A stretch of DNA of 64,000 bases from DATFDN01 sp963818725 (GTDB taxonomy: Bacteria; Pseudomonadota; Alphaproteobacteria; Acetobacterales; Acetobacteraceae). The translations under genes were made by a program, and so were the position numbers. Shown one piece after another: positions 50,334 through 58,560 of this stretch (positions are counted from its first letter, which is position 1; each line of letters starts with the position of its first letter). Where the stretch lies: positions 186,001 through 250,000 of the forward strand of contig CAWFTU010000008.1 of assembly GCA_963818725.1 (NCBI GenBank). Reading direction: 5' to 3'. The notes under the pieces are model-generated. The model searched no databases, was not told the DNA's origin, and was given only the letters and a program-made list of their open reading frames with translations.

Positions 50334-51568
50334 CACGCCCTTCCCCGGATCGGCACCACCTCGCCCGCCGCGGCTGGCTTGGCGCAGAACGCGGCCCACT
50401 CCTCCATCAGCCGGCGCCGCTTCTCCATCAGATCGCCGCGCCGATACGCGGCCTCCACCTTGTCCCTCAGCGTGTGCGCCAGCGCCGCCTCGGCCAGCTC
50501 GCGGGGGTAGTTGGTCGCCTCCGCGCACCAGTCGCGAAAGGTGCTCCGGAAGCCATGCACCGTCAGGTCATCGTGGCCCATGCGTTCCAGCAGCATCGCC
50601 ATCGCCATGTTGGAGAGCGGCTTGCCCGCCCTCGCGCCGGGGAACACGAACCGGTCGGCCTCGGCGCCGAGCCTCGCCACCCCACGCAGCAGGTCCAGCG
50701 CCGCATCCGACAGCGGCACGCGGTGTTCCTGCTTGGCCTTCATCCGCTCCGCCGGGATCGTCCAAACGGCGTTGGCGAGGTCCATCTCGGCCCAGTGCGC
50801 GCCGATGACCTCGCCCGTCCGCGCCGCCGTCAGGATGGCGAAGCGCAAGGCCAGCGCCGCCACGCCCTCCTGCTTGCCCAGCGCCTCCATGAAGGCGCCC
50901 GCCTCGCGCCACGGCAGGGCGGCGTGGTGTTCGACGCGGGCGAGCTTGGCGCGCGAGGGCAGCAGGTTCGCGAGGTGCCCGCGCCAGCGCGCCGGGTTCT
51001 CCCCCGTGCGCCAGCCGCGCGCCGCGGCGTAGTCCAGAACCGCCTCGATCCGTCCGCGCACCCGCGATGCCGTCTCCGGCTTCTCCCGCCAGATCGGTTC
51101 CAGCACGCGCGTCACCTCGGCCGTGCCGACCGCGGCCACGCCCAGCCTGCCCAGCACCGGGAAGGCGTAGGTGTCGAGCGTGTTGCGCCACTGCTGGCGG
51201 TGCTTGGCGTTCCGCCAGCCCGCCTCGTGCGCGGCGATGTAGGATTCCGCCATCTCCCGGAAGGTGTTCAGCCCGGCCTTGGCGGCTTGCTCGGCCCGCC
51301 TCGCCCGCCGGGCCTCGATCGGGTCCACGCCCTGCCGGACCAGCTTGCGCGCCGCCGTCGCGGCCTCGCGCGCCTCGGCGAGCGACACGTCCACGACGGT
51401 GCCGAGCCCCATCAGGTGGGCCTTGCCGTGCAGCTTGAAGCGGAACAGCCAGGATCGGCTTTGCCTGCCGCGGACATGCAAGTAGAGCCCGCCGCCGTCG
51501 CCATAGGCGCCCGGCTTGGCGTCCGGCTTGGTCAGCCCCTTCACCGCCCCCGCGCTGAGCTTGCCCAT
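50333..51568 (-). CDS. int: P4-type tyrosine integrase of the island
   Basis: 411 residues. The N-terminal DUF4102 arm-binding domain (LTKPDAKPGAYGDGGGLYLH, SWLFRFKLHGKAHLMGLGTV) is followed by the SAM-like core-binding domain and the catalytic domain with R in LTAARTGEVIGA, K in MKAKQEHRVPLS, HxxR in TVHGFRSTFRDW, and Y in KVEAAYRRGDL. All catalytic residues are present. ATG 51568 (MGKLSAG) fits better than the one five codons earlier. It reads inward from attR and heads the leftward backbone operon. Confidence 0.92.
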   Translation of the reverse strand: MGKLSAGAVKGLTKPDAKPGAYGDGGGLYLHVRGRQSRSWLFRFKLHGKAHLMGLGTVVDVSLAEAREAATAARKLVRQGVDPIEARRARRAEQAAKAGLNTFREMAESYIAAHEAGWRNAKHRQQWRNTLDTYAFPVLGRLGVAAVGTAEVTRVLEPIWREKPETASRVRGRIEAVLDYAAARGWRTGENPARWRGHLANLLPSRAKLARVEHHAALPWREAGAFMEALGKQEGVAALALRFAILTAARTGEVIGAHWAEMDLANAVWTIPAERMKAKQEHRVPLSDAALDLLRGVARLGAEADRFVFPGARAGKPLSNMAMAMLLERMGHDDLTVHGFRSTFRDWCAEATNYPRELAEAALAHTLRDKVEAAYRRGDLMEKRRRLMEEWAAFCAKPAAAGEVVPIRGRA

Positions 51569-51707
51569 GCCCCGCTCCGTCATACACTACGGAACGGGAC
51601 GGCACGGGACAAGCGAAAACGGCTTGGGACAGAAACGCGGCCTCGAAGGCGAGCTTCAGAAGACTTAGAAGACTACCCGGAACAGCCTGAAGCACGGTCT
51701 AGGCGGA

Positions 51708-51721
51708 CACTCCCTCCGCCA
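51708..51721 (+). other. attR: repeated tRNA-Ser 3' end
   Basis: CACTCCCTCCGCCA, identical to 8303-8316 and in the same orientation, 140 bases from the integrase start. 51722-51943, between this site and lepA, holds no gene I can support. Confidence 0.75.
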
Positions 51722-51943
51722 CAGAGCTCCTAACGGATTGATTAACACGGCTGTTTTGCACACGCTGCGACTGGCACACGCCTCGGCCCACGCTTCCTCC
51801 GGAGACGGGCCGGGACGTCGTGGGACACGGGCTGTTTTCGTAGGGCACCGCCCTGACGGAGGCTAACGAAGTGAATGCCCTCCCACGTGCGTCGCGCCGA
51901 GCCACGGCGGTCCGATGCGCGGACCTCGGTGGCCGCGCCCGCC

Positions 51944-53749
51944 CTACGCGTCCATCTTCAGCGCCGCCAGGAAGGCCGATTGCGGGATCTCGACCTTGCC
52001 GAACTGGCGCATCCGCTTCTTGCCCTCCTTCTGCTTGTCCAGCAGCTTGCGCTTGCGGCTGATGTCGCCGCCGTAGCACTTCGCGGTCACGTCCTTCGAC
52101 AGCGCACTGATCGTCTCGCGCGCGATCACCCGCCCGCCGATCGCGGCCTGGATGGCGATCTTGAACAACTGGCGAGGGATCAGCTCCTTCAGCTTGCCGC
52201 AGATCGCCCGGCCGCGCGCCTCGGCCAGCGTCCGGTGGGCGATGAAGCTCAGCGCGTCCACCGGCTCGCTGTTCACCAGGATGGAGATCCGCACCAAGTC
52301 GCCCGGCGCGTAGCCGTCCATCTGGTAATCGAAGCTCGCGTAACCGCGGCTGACCGATTTCAGCCGGTCGTAGAAGTCGAACACCACCTCGTTCAAGGGC
52401 AGGCGATAGACCGCCATCGCGCGATTGCCGACATAGGTGAGGTCGACCTGCTCGCCGCGCCGGTCGTTGCAGAGTTGCAGGATCGCGCCCAGGTAGTCGT
52501 CCGGCACCATGATCGTGGCGCGAATCCACGGCTCCTCAATATGGTCGATCACGCTGCCGTCCGGCATGTCGGCCGGGTTGTGCAGCTCCTGCGTCTGCCC
52601 GTTGGTGCGGAACAGGCGATAGACGACGGAAGGCGCGGTCGCGATCAGATCGAGGTCGAACTCGCGTGACAGACGCTCCTGGATGATCTCCAGATGAAGC
52701 AGCCCCAGAAAGCCGCAGCGGAAACCGAAGCCGAGCGCGGCCGATGTCTCCGGCTCGTAGTGGAAGCTCGCGTCGTTCAGCCGCAGCTTGGCCAAGCTGT
52801 CGCGCAGCTTCTCGAAATCGTCGGCGTCCACGGGATAGAGCCCGCACCAGACCACCGGCACGGACGGTTTGAAGCCAGGCAGGGGCTCGGCGGCGGGCGT
52901 GCGGTCGCCGGTGAGGGTGTCGCCGATCCGGCAATCCGCGAGGGTCTTGATCGCCGCAGTGATGTAGCCGATCTCGCCCGGACCGAGATCGTCCACTGGC
53001 ACCATCTTCGGGCTGAACACACCCACCTGCTCGACCCCATGGACCGCGCCGGTGGACATCATGCGAATTTTCTGACCCCGCCTCAGCCGCCCGTCCCTGA
53101 CCCGGACCAGGATCACCACGCCGAGATACTGGTCGTACCAGCTATCGACCAGAAGCGCCTTCAGGGGTGCGCCGGCGACGCCGCGCGGGGGTGGGAGGCG
53201 CGTGACCAGCGCCTCCAGCACGCCCTCGATGTTCAGGCCGGTCTTGGCGCTGATCTCGACCGCGTCGGAGGCGTCGAGCCCGATCACGTCCTCGATCTGC
53301 TGCTTCACCCGCTCGGGCTCGGCGGCGGGCAGGTCGATCTTGTTCAGAACCGGCACGATCTCATGGCCCGCGTCGAGCGCCTGGTACACGTTGGCGAGCG
53401 TCTGCGCCTCCACCCCCTGGCTCGCGTCCACCACCAGCAGGCTGCCCTCACAGGCGGCGAGGCTGCGGCTCACCTCGTAAGCGAAGTCCACATGGCCGGG
53501 CGTGTCCATCAGGTTCAGCTCATAGAGCTGTCCGTCGCGCGCCTTGTAGGCGAGGCGGACGGTCTGCGCCTTGATGGTGATGCCCCGCTCGCGCTCCAGC
53601 TCCATGTTGTCGAGCACCTGGTTGGTCATCTCGCGGTCGGACAGCGCCCCGCACGCCTGAATGAGCCGGTCGGCGAGGGTGGACTTGCCGTGGTCGATAT
53701 GCGCGATGATCGCGAAATTGCGGATACGGTCGAGGGGGGTGTCGGTCAT
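51944..53749 (-). CDS. lepA: elongation factor 4 (LepA)
   Basis: 601 residues, full length. A translational GTPase that back-translocates or remodels ribosomes. G1 AHIDHGKST, G3 DTPGH, G4 NKID and G5 SAKTG are all present, followed by domain II, the EF-G-like domains, and the LepA-specific C-terminal domain (IGGRVIARETISALSKDVTA KCYGGDISRKRKLLDKQKEG). ATG 53749 (MTDTPLDRIRNFAI) is chosen over frame-open upstream starts. This is the only clear core housekeeping protein gene here and marks the ancestral chromosome just outside the island; the tRNA-Ser would have been its convergent neighbour. Confidence 0.97.
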   Translation of the reverse strand: MTDTPLDRIRNFAIIAHIDHGKSTLADRLIQACGALSDREMTNQVLDNMELERERGITIKAQTVRLAYKARDGQLYELNLMDTPGHVDFAYEVSRSLAACEGSLLVVDASQGVEAQTLANVYQALDAGHEIVPVLNKIDLPAAEPERVKQQIEDVIGLDASDAVEISAKTGLNIEGVLEALVTRLPPPRGVAGAPLKALLVDSWYDQYLGVVILVRVRDGRLRRGQKIRMMSTGAVHGVEQVGVFSPKMVPVDDLGPGEIGYITAAIKTLADCRIGDTLTGDRTPAAEPLPGFKPSVPVVWCGLYPVDADDFEKLRDSLAKLRLNDASFHYEPETSAALGFGFRCGFLGLLHLEIIQERLSREFDLDLIATAPSVVYRLFRTNGQTQELHNPADMPDGSVIDHIEEPWIRATIMVPDDYLGAILQLCNDRRGEQVDLTYVGNRAMAVYRLPLNEVVFDFYDRLKSVSRGYASFDYQMDGYAPGDLVRISILVNSEPVDALSFIAHRTLAEARGRAICGKLKELIPRQLFKIAIQAAIGGRVIARETISALSKDVTAKCYGGDISRKRKLLDKQKEGKKRMRQFGKVEIPQSAFLAALKMDA

Positions 53750-53820
53750 GGAACTCAGGATGTGGCCGTTCCAGCGTAGATAGAGAGAAACGACCCCTGT
53801 GTCAGCCTCGGGAGCTAGCG

Positions 53821-54011
53821 ATGGAGATGGGCCGCGAGCGGCCGGTGGTGCCGGGCCGTACCGCCTTTTTGGTTGTGGACGTGCAGAACGGCACGTTGGA
53901 GCCGGAGGACGCAAGCCGCCGGCCCGAGTTCCACCAAGCGGCGACCGGCCGGGTCGTTCCCAATTTGCGCCGCCTGATCGGCGCCTGCCGTGCGGCACGG
54001 GTGGAGGTGAT
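53821..54011 (+). pseudogene. isochorismatase-like hydrolase, 5' fragment
   Basis: The product MEMGRERPVVPGRTAFLVVD VQNGTLEPEDASRR...LIGACRAARVEV shows the cysteine-hydrolase N-terminus with the catalytic Asp in VVDVQNG. It is cut after about 63 codons by the IS701 element whose target CTAG begins at 54012. The Lys and Cys of the catalytic triad are missing, and the rest of the gene is not in the window. Divergent from lepA. Confidence 0.7.
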
Positions 54012-54015
54012 CTAG

Positions 54016-54890
54016 CACTACAGTTGCATTTTTCGTTTCAGATGCGAGCGCTGGGCGGCGGCTTGGTGCGCCCGTCGCCAGACTGACCACGCGATGACGT
54101 GGGCGGGTCGGATGCGTCGCTGGGCCAGGCGCATCGCGAGGCGGCGGATTTCCTGGATCGACCAGCGGATGAGGGGGCGCGCGTACGCGGCAGCCGCGGC
54201 GGTGTTTTTGGGGGTGCCTGGTTGGCGCGCTGGCGCACCCGCGCGAGGATGGCGAAGGCCAGCATGACCAGGCTCATATGACGGTGCCAGCCATGCCAAG
54301 AGCGGGTCTCGTTGTGGTCGAGGCCGGAGTGCGGTCTTCGCCGTCTCGAACGCGTCCTCAACGGACCAGCGGCTGCCTTCGACGGTGGCCAGGGTCTCGA
54401 CGCCGGTGCCTTGCGGGCACCAGGTGCTGAAATAGGCGAGCGCGCCATCGGCAATGTTGCGCCGGATCAGCAGGCCGCGCGTCCAGGTGCCGCTGAGGGT
54501 CGGGTTGAACTCATCGGCCTCAAGGTCAGCCAACTCCAGGTAAACCCAGTCGTAGAGCCGTGCGCCTTTGGTGCCCTCGCCCGCGGACAAGCGCCGCCAA
54601 CCCGAGGCATCGAGGCCGCGGGCGATCGCCTCAGCGGTGCCAGCCACCACTGGCAGGCGCCCCCAAGAGGCGAACTGGTCCGTGGCGTTGGCGCCGAGCA
54701 CGTCGTCCAGGAACAGGCCCGCCGAGGCCGCCACGCGCCCTTGCGTGAACAAGGGGCGCATCCGCCGCTTGGCCTCGCGCAACTCCGCTGCCCATAGCTC
54801 CAGCGTCGTCTCGATCGAGGCACCGCTCACTTTTGCCCTCCCGCCTATGCGGGAGAAGATGAGGGGTTCAACCCAGAATGCAACTGTGTG
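54016..54890 (-). mobile_element. IS701-family element, internally deleted
   Basis: Ends cactacagttgcatt (54016) and aatgcaactgtg (ending 54890), flanked by CTAG on both sides (54012-54015 and 54891-54894), in line with the YTAR preference of IS701. At 875 bases it is much shorter than the usual about 1.4 kb. Confidence 0.8.
54018..54830 (-). pseudogene. IS701-family transposase, deleted and frameshifted
   Basis: The N-terminus ELREAKRRMRPLFTQGRVAA SAGLFLDDVLG is normal, then the catalytic middle is missing. The C-terminal part (LYDWVYLELADLEADEFNPT, GLLIRRNIADGALAYFSTWC, EGSRWSVEDAFETAKTA) is followed by a shifted frame with LDHNETRSWHGWHRHMSLVM L and then the first frame again (ARPLIRWSIQEIRRLAMRLA). 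Two shifts and an internal deletion: inactive. Confidence 0.82.
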
Positions 54891-54896
54891 CTAGGC

Positions 54897-55022
54897 CCAA
54901 TGCTGTTCACTCAAGTGAGTTGTGTCTATATCAGAACAAGCACAAACGCTGCATGTTCAGCGGGTTGGCATTCGCCGCTCGCCTTAACTGAACAGGATTT
55001 CGCCTTAAGTGAACAGCATTGG
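54897..55022. mobile_element. 126-base miniature element (MITE), copy 2
   Basis: Perfect 15-base inverted repeats ccaatgctgttcact (54897-54911) and agtgaacagcattgg (55008-55022), flanked by the 8-base duplication TGCTAGGC (54889-54896 and 55023-55030). Inserted across the CTAG end of the IS701. Related along its whole length to 44752-44877 (inverse orientation). Confidence 0.88.
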
Positions 55023-55141
55023 TGCTAGGCCGCATTTCTCACCGGAGTAGGTGCATCGTAAGCGGCGCTCTGCGGCCCTTCTTCCCGGGTGAGGGTGAGT
55101 ATGGTGGGTGTGCCTGAGGCTGGCAGCTTCGGGCAGACATC

Positions 55142-55582
55142 ATGTTTGACGGCAACCACGAGACGAGGGGGAAGCATCGCCGGGCCGAGGTCCGGACGAG
55201 GCCTGAGCGACGGCGCTGGTCGGCTGCGGACAAGGCGCGGGTCGTGGCCGAGGCGACGGCGCCGGGCGCGGTGGTCTCGGCCGTGGCGCGGCGCTGGCAG
55301 GTGCACCCGCAGCAGGTGTTCGCGTGGCGGCGTGAGGCGGGCTGTGCCGAGCGGGTGCCGCAGTCGGAGGTGGCCCTGGAGGACGCGTCGGTGCCGGAGT
55401 TCGTGCCGATCCTGGCCGTGACCGAGGCGGCAGGGTCGGCAGACCCCGTGGCAGCGATGGCGTCTGCCCCTGCGCTCGAGATCGCGCTGGCCGGCGCCGT
55501 CGTGCGCCTCAGGGCCGGCACGGACATGACGCTGCTCGCGGCGGTGCTGCGTGCGATCCGCGCCTCGGCGACGGCGGCGTGA
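55142..55582 (+). CDS. tnpA: IS66 TnpA (truncated copy)
   Basis: 146 residues, identical or nearly so to 58557-58997. HTH: RRWSAADKARVVAEATAPGA, then VVSAVARRWQVHPQQVFAWR. The accessory transposition protein of IS66 elements. The gene is complete although its element lacks most of tnpC. Its stop overlaps the tnpB start by four bases. Confidence 0.9.
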   Translation: MFDGNHETRGKHRRAEVRTRPERRRWSAADKARVVAEATAPGAVVSAVARRWQVHPQQVFAWRREAGCAERVPQSEVALEDASVPEFVPILAVTEAAGSADPVAAMASAPALEIALAGAVVRLRAGTDMTLLAAVLRAIRASATAA

Positions 55583-55935
55583 TCACCATCCCGGCCGGCG
55601 CGCGCGTGCTGCTGGCGACCCGGCCCGTGGACTTCCGCAAGGGGGCGCACGGGCTGGCGGCGTTGGCATCCGCGGTGCTGGGCGAGGACCCGTTCTCGGG
55701 TGTGGTCGTGGTGTTCCGCTGCAAGCGGGCCGACAGGGTGAAAATCTTGGTCTGGGATGCGAGTGGCCTGGTCCTGGTCTGGAAGCAGCTGCAGCAGGGT
55801 GGGTTTCGCTGGCCGGCGATCGCGGACGGCGTCGTGCGGCTGTCGGCGGTGGAGTTCGCCGCCCTGTTCGACGGGCTCGACTGGACGCGGGTGCAGGCGG
55901 TGCGCAGGATTCCCACCCCGACCGTGCCGGCGTAG
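55579..55935 (+). CDS. tnpB: IS66 TnpB (truncated copy)
   Basis: 118 residues, IS66 Orf2 family: IPAGARVLLATRPVDFRKGA, HGLAALASAVLGEDPFSGVV, VVFRCKRADRVKILVWDASG and LVLVWKQLQQGGFRWP. Complete; same as 58204-58560. Starts within the tnpA stop (GTGATC/ATGA-type overlap). Confidence 0.92.
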   Translation: MITIPAGARVLLATRPVDFRKGAHGLAALASAVLGEDPFSGVVVVFRCKRADRVKILVWDASGLVLVWKQLQQGGFRWPAIADGVVRLSAVEFAALFDGLDWTRVQAVRRIPTPTVPA

Positions 55936-55945
55936 GATTCGTGCT

Positions 55946-56081
55946 GTGACGCGCGCCGCTCCCGAGCCGATGCCTGCTCTGCCCGAGGATGTCGGCGCGC
56001 TGCAGGCGTTGCTGCGCGCGGCCTGGACGGAGCGGGACAGCGTGGCCGCCGAGCGCGACGCGCTCGCCGAGCAGAACGACC
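55946..56081 (+). pseudogene. tnpC: IS66 TnpC, 5' fragment
   Basis: GTG start, 45 codons (TRAAPEPMPALPEDVGALQA ... ALAEQNDR) and then abrupt junction with the right end (gtaagcgatgcg) of the inverse copy at 56082. Confidence 0.88.
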
Positions 56082-56115
56082 GTAAGCGATGCGTCGGGGC
56101 CCTTGGGGCCGGCCG

Positions 56116-56571
56116 TCACTCCTCGTCTTCGTCCTCGGGCGGGTATTGTGGGGGGGCTTTGCCTGCAGCCTTGAGCAGCTTCGGGTAGCGCGTCTTCGGA
56201 GCCTTCTCCCCCAGCCCGATCACCTCGACTTGGAAGCGCCAGTCGTCGCCGTAGTCGAAGAGGAACTGCATCTTGGCGCCCACGGCGGGGAACGCCTGCG
56301 CCACTTTGGTCCGCTTGACGCTGCCGGACTCGCTGCCGGCCTCCAGGTCGGCGAAGAGTTCGTAGCGCACGGGCGAGTCGAAGACGTGGTGGTCCAGCTT
56401 GCTGAAGAAGCCGAAGGCGTGATCCAGGTCGAAGTCGAAGGCCTGCACGATGGCGGCGGCCAGGTCGTAGAGCGACTTCTCGCTCGGGATCTCGATCTCG
56501 CGGTAGACCCTGGGGCGAAGCCGGACGCGGAAGATGTGGGTGCTCGTGCGCGACATGCGGCTATCCTCCAT
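56116..56571 (-). CDS. plasmid pRiA4b ORF-3 family protein (IS66 passenger)
   Basis: 151 residues. THIFRVRLRPRVYREIEIPS, SLYDLAAAIVQAFDFDLDHA FGF and VGAKMQFLFDYGDDWRFQVE with the family FDYGDDWxxxV block, then an acidic tail (EDEDEE). The family is common next to transposons and plasmids; biochemical function unknown. It lies 26 bases after tnpC, inside the IS66 right end, so it moves with the element. Start 56571 or the ATG five codons later. Confidence 0.85.
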   Translation of the reverse strand: MEDSRMSRTSTHIFRVRLRPRVYREIEIPSEKSLYDLAAAIVQAFDFDLDHAFGFFSKLDHHVFDSPVRYELFADLEAGSESGSVKRTKVAQAFPAVGAKMQFLFDYGDDWRFQVEVIGLGEKAPKTRYPKLLKAAGKAPPQYPPEDEDEE

Positions 56572-56597
56572 GACCCCTGCCCCGCGCAGCCCGACGC

Positions 56598-58193
56598 TCA
56601 GCCGCTCCCCTGGGCGGCCCAGTGCCAGGGCATGAGCTCGTCGATGCGCGCCTGCGGCCAGCCACCGACGAGCCGGGTCAGCAACTCGCAGAGGTAGGCC
56701 TGCGGGTCGACGCCGTTCAGCTTGCAGGTCTCCACGAGCGAGGCGACGTGGGCCCAGTTTGACCCGCCTTCATCGCTTCCGGCGAAGAGCGCGTTCTTTC
56801 GACTCAGTTTCACCGGTCGGATCGCGCGCTCGACCGTGTTCGTGTCCGGCTCGATCCGGCCGTCGTCGAGAAAGCGCACGAGCCCGTCCCAGTGGTTCAG
56901 CGCGTAGCGGATCGCGCCCGCGGTCGGGCCGCGGCCCGGCAGCTTGGCCAGCTGCTGCTCGAACCAGGCGCGCAGCTCCAGCACCAGCGGCCGGCTCCGC
57001 TCCCGGCGCGCCGCCAGCCGTTGCGCCGGCGCCTGGCCGCGGACCTCGGCCTCGATCCGATAGAGCGCTGCGATTCGCTCAAGCGCCGCTGTGGCGATCG
57101 GGGCCGTGCCGGTCTTGGCCAGGTCGTAAAAGCCACGACGCACATGCGCCCAGCAGAAGACCAGCGTCACGGCGCCGCTGCCCTGTTTGTCGCGCGCGGG
57201 CTCGGCCAGCTTCTTATAGGTCGTGTAGCCGTCGCACTGCAGAATGCCACGGAAGCCGCCGAGCAGCGTGTCGGCGTGCTGCTGCCCTCGGCCCGGCGCG
57301 TAGCTGTAAACCACCGCCGGCGGGTCCGTCCCAGACCAGGGCCGGTCGTCGCGTGCGAGCGCCCACAAGTAGCCGGTCTTGGTGCGGCCCCGCCCGGGGT
57401 CGAGCACCGGCAAGGTGGTCTCGTCGGCGAACACCCGCGCCGAGCCGAGCACGATCGCGCGCAGCCTGCTGACCACGGGCGCGATCTCGGCGGCGGCATA
57501 ACCCACCCAGGAGGCCAAGGTGGAGCGCCCCAACTCCACCCCTTGCCGGGCCATGATCTGCGCCTGGCGATACAGCGGCAGGTGGTCGGCGTAGCGCGCC
57601 ACCAGCACGTGCGCGACCAGCGCCTCGGTGGGCAGCCCGCCCTCGATCAGTCGCGGCGGAGCAGGCGCCTGCACCACTGTACCTGCGCAAGTCCGGCACG
57701 CCAGCTTGGGGCGCTTGGTCACGATGACGCGGAACTGCGCCGGGATCACGTCGAGCCGCTCCGCGGTGTCGTGGCCGATGACCGCCATCACGCCGCGGCA
57801 GCACGGGCAGGCGCTGTCCTCGGGGGCCAGCGTCACCTCGACCCTGGGCAGGTGCGCAGGCAGCGCGCCGCGGCTGGCCCGGCGCTTGGCCGCGCGCCGC
57901 GCGCGCAGGCCCGGGTCGCGCTTCTCTCCCTCGGCCTCGCCCGTGGCGATCGCGGTCTCGAGATCCTCCAGGCCGAGCTGCAGCTGCGCGTCGGGCAGGC
58001 GCTCGGAGCGGGCGCCGAACTGCAGGCGCTTGAGGCGGAGCAGCAGGTGGCGCAGGCGGTCGTTCTGCTCGGCGAGCGCGTCGCGCTCGGCGGCCACGCT
58101 GTCCCGCTCCGTCCAGGCCGCGCGCAGCAACGCCTGCAGCGCGCCGACATCCTCGGGCAGAGCAGGCATCGGCTCGGGAGCGGCGCGCGTCAC
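56598..58193 (-). CDS. tnpC: IS66 transposase TnpC
   Basis: 531 residues from GTG 58193 (ATG at 58169 possible). Leucine-rich N-terminus (DALAEQNDRLRHLLLRLKRL QFG), zinc-binding CPCCRGVMAV...CRTCAGTV, core VFADETTLPVLDPGRGRTKT (D), LVFCWAHVRRGFYDLAKTG and the C-terminal E region PDTNTVERAIRPVKLSRKNA, then the IS66 C-terminal HVASLVETCKLNGVDPQAYL. Intact. Confidence 0.93.
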   Translation of the reverse strand: MTRAAPEPMPALPEDVGALQALLRAAWTERDSVAAERDALAEQNDRLRHLLLRLKRLQFGARSERLPDAQLQLGLEDLETAIATGEAEGEKRDPGLRARRAAKRRASRGALPAHLPRVEVTLAPEDSACPCCRGVMAVIGHDTAERLDVIPAQFRVIVTKRPKLACRTCAGTVVQAPAPPRLIEGGLPTEALVAHVLVARYADHLPLYRQAQIMARQGVELGRSTLASWVGYAAAEIAPVVSRLRAIVLGSARVFADETTLPVLDPGRGRTKTGYLWALARDDRPWSGTDPPAVVYSYAPGRGQQHADTLLGGFRGILQCDGYTTYKKLAEPARDKQGSGAVTLVFCWAHVRRGFYDLAKTGTAPIATAALERIAALYRIEAEVRGQAPAQRLAARRERSRPLVLELRAWFEQQLAKLPGRGPTAGAIRYALNHWDGLVRFLDDGRIEPDTNTVERAIRPVKLSRKNALFAGSDEGGSNWAHVASLVETCKLNGVDPQAYLCELLTRLVGGWPQARIDELMPWHWAAQGSG

Positions 58194-58203
58194 AGCACGA
58201 ATC

Positions 58204-58560
58204 CTACGCCGGCACGGTCGGGGTGGGAATCCTGCGCACCGCCTGCACCCGCGTCCAGTCGAGCCCGTCGAACAGGGCGGCGAACTCCACCGCCGACAGC
58301 CGCACGACGCCGTCCGCGATCGCCGGCCAGCGAAACCCACCCTGCTGCAGCTGCTTCCAGACCAGGACCAGGCCACTCGCATCCCAGACCAAGATTTTCA
58401 CCCTGTCGGCCCGCTTGCAGCGGAACACCACGACCACACCCGAGAACGGGTCCTCGCCCAGCACCGCGGATGCCAACGCCGCCAGCCCGTGCGCCCCCTT
58501 GCGGAAGTCCACGGGCCGGGTCGCCAGCAGCACGCGCGCGCCGGCCGGGATGGTGATCAC
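58204..58560 (-). CDS. tnpB: IS66 TnpB
   Basis: 118 residues, same protein as 55579-55935 (IS66 Orf2 family, VDFRKGAHGLAALASAVLGE). Ten bases upstream of tnpC and overlapping tnpA; part of the complete tnpABC operon. Confidence 0.93.
   Translation of the reverse strand: MITIPAGARVLLATRPVDFRKGAHGLAALASAVLGEDPFSGVVVVFRCKRADRVKILVWDASGLVLVWKQLQQGGFRWPAIADGVVRLSAVEFAALFDGLDWTRVQAVRRIPTPTVPA

Larger units (their letters stand above)
8317..51721 (+). mobile_element. genomic island integrated in tRNA-Ser(GGA), about 43.4 kb
   Basis: Bounded by the 14-base direct repeat at the tRNA 3' end and at 51708-51721. The right-end backbone (43.0-51.6 kb) carries integrase, AlpA-like protein, primase-like protein and DUF3987 protein; the left end (8.36-8.7 kb) has a gene sharing a coding repeat with the backbone gene at 43188-44947, tying both ends to one element. 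The interior contains the envelope/sulfatase cargo and about a dozen IS copies. No capsid, tail, relaxase or type IV secretion genes were seen. Confidence 0.72.

Noticed and set aside
8317..51721. Prophage or ICE
   Set aside because: No terminase, capsid, tail, relaxase, coupling protein or type IV secretion genes could be found.
50288..51733. Forward 481-codon frame opposite the integrase
   Set aside because: Integrase has all catalytic residues on the reverse strand; the forward frame has no recognisable domain.
51699..52529. Second reverse frame overlapping the 3' end of lepA
   Set aside because: Out-of-frame shadow of LepA with Arg/Gly-rich composition.
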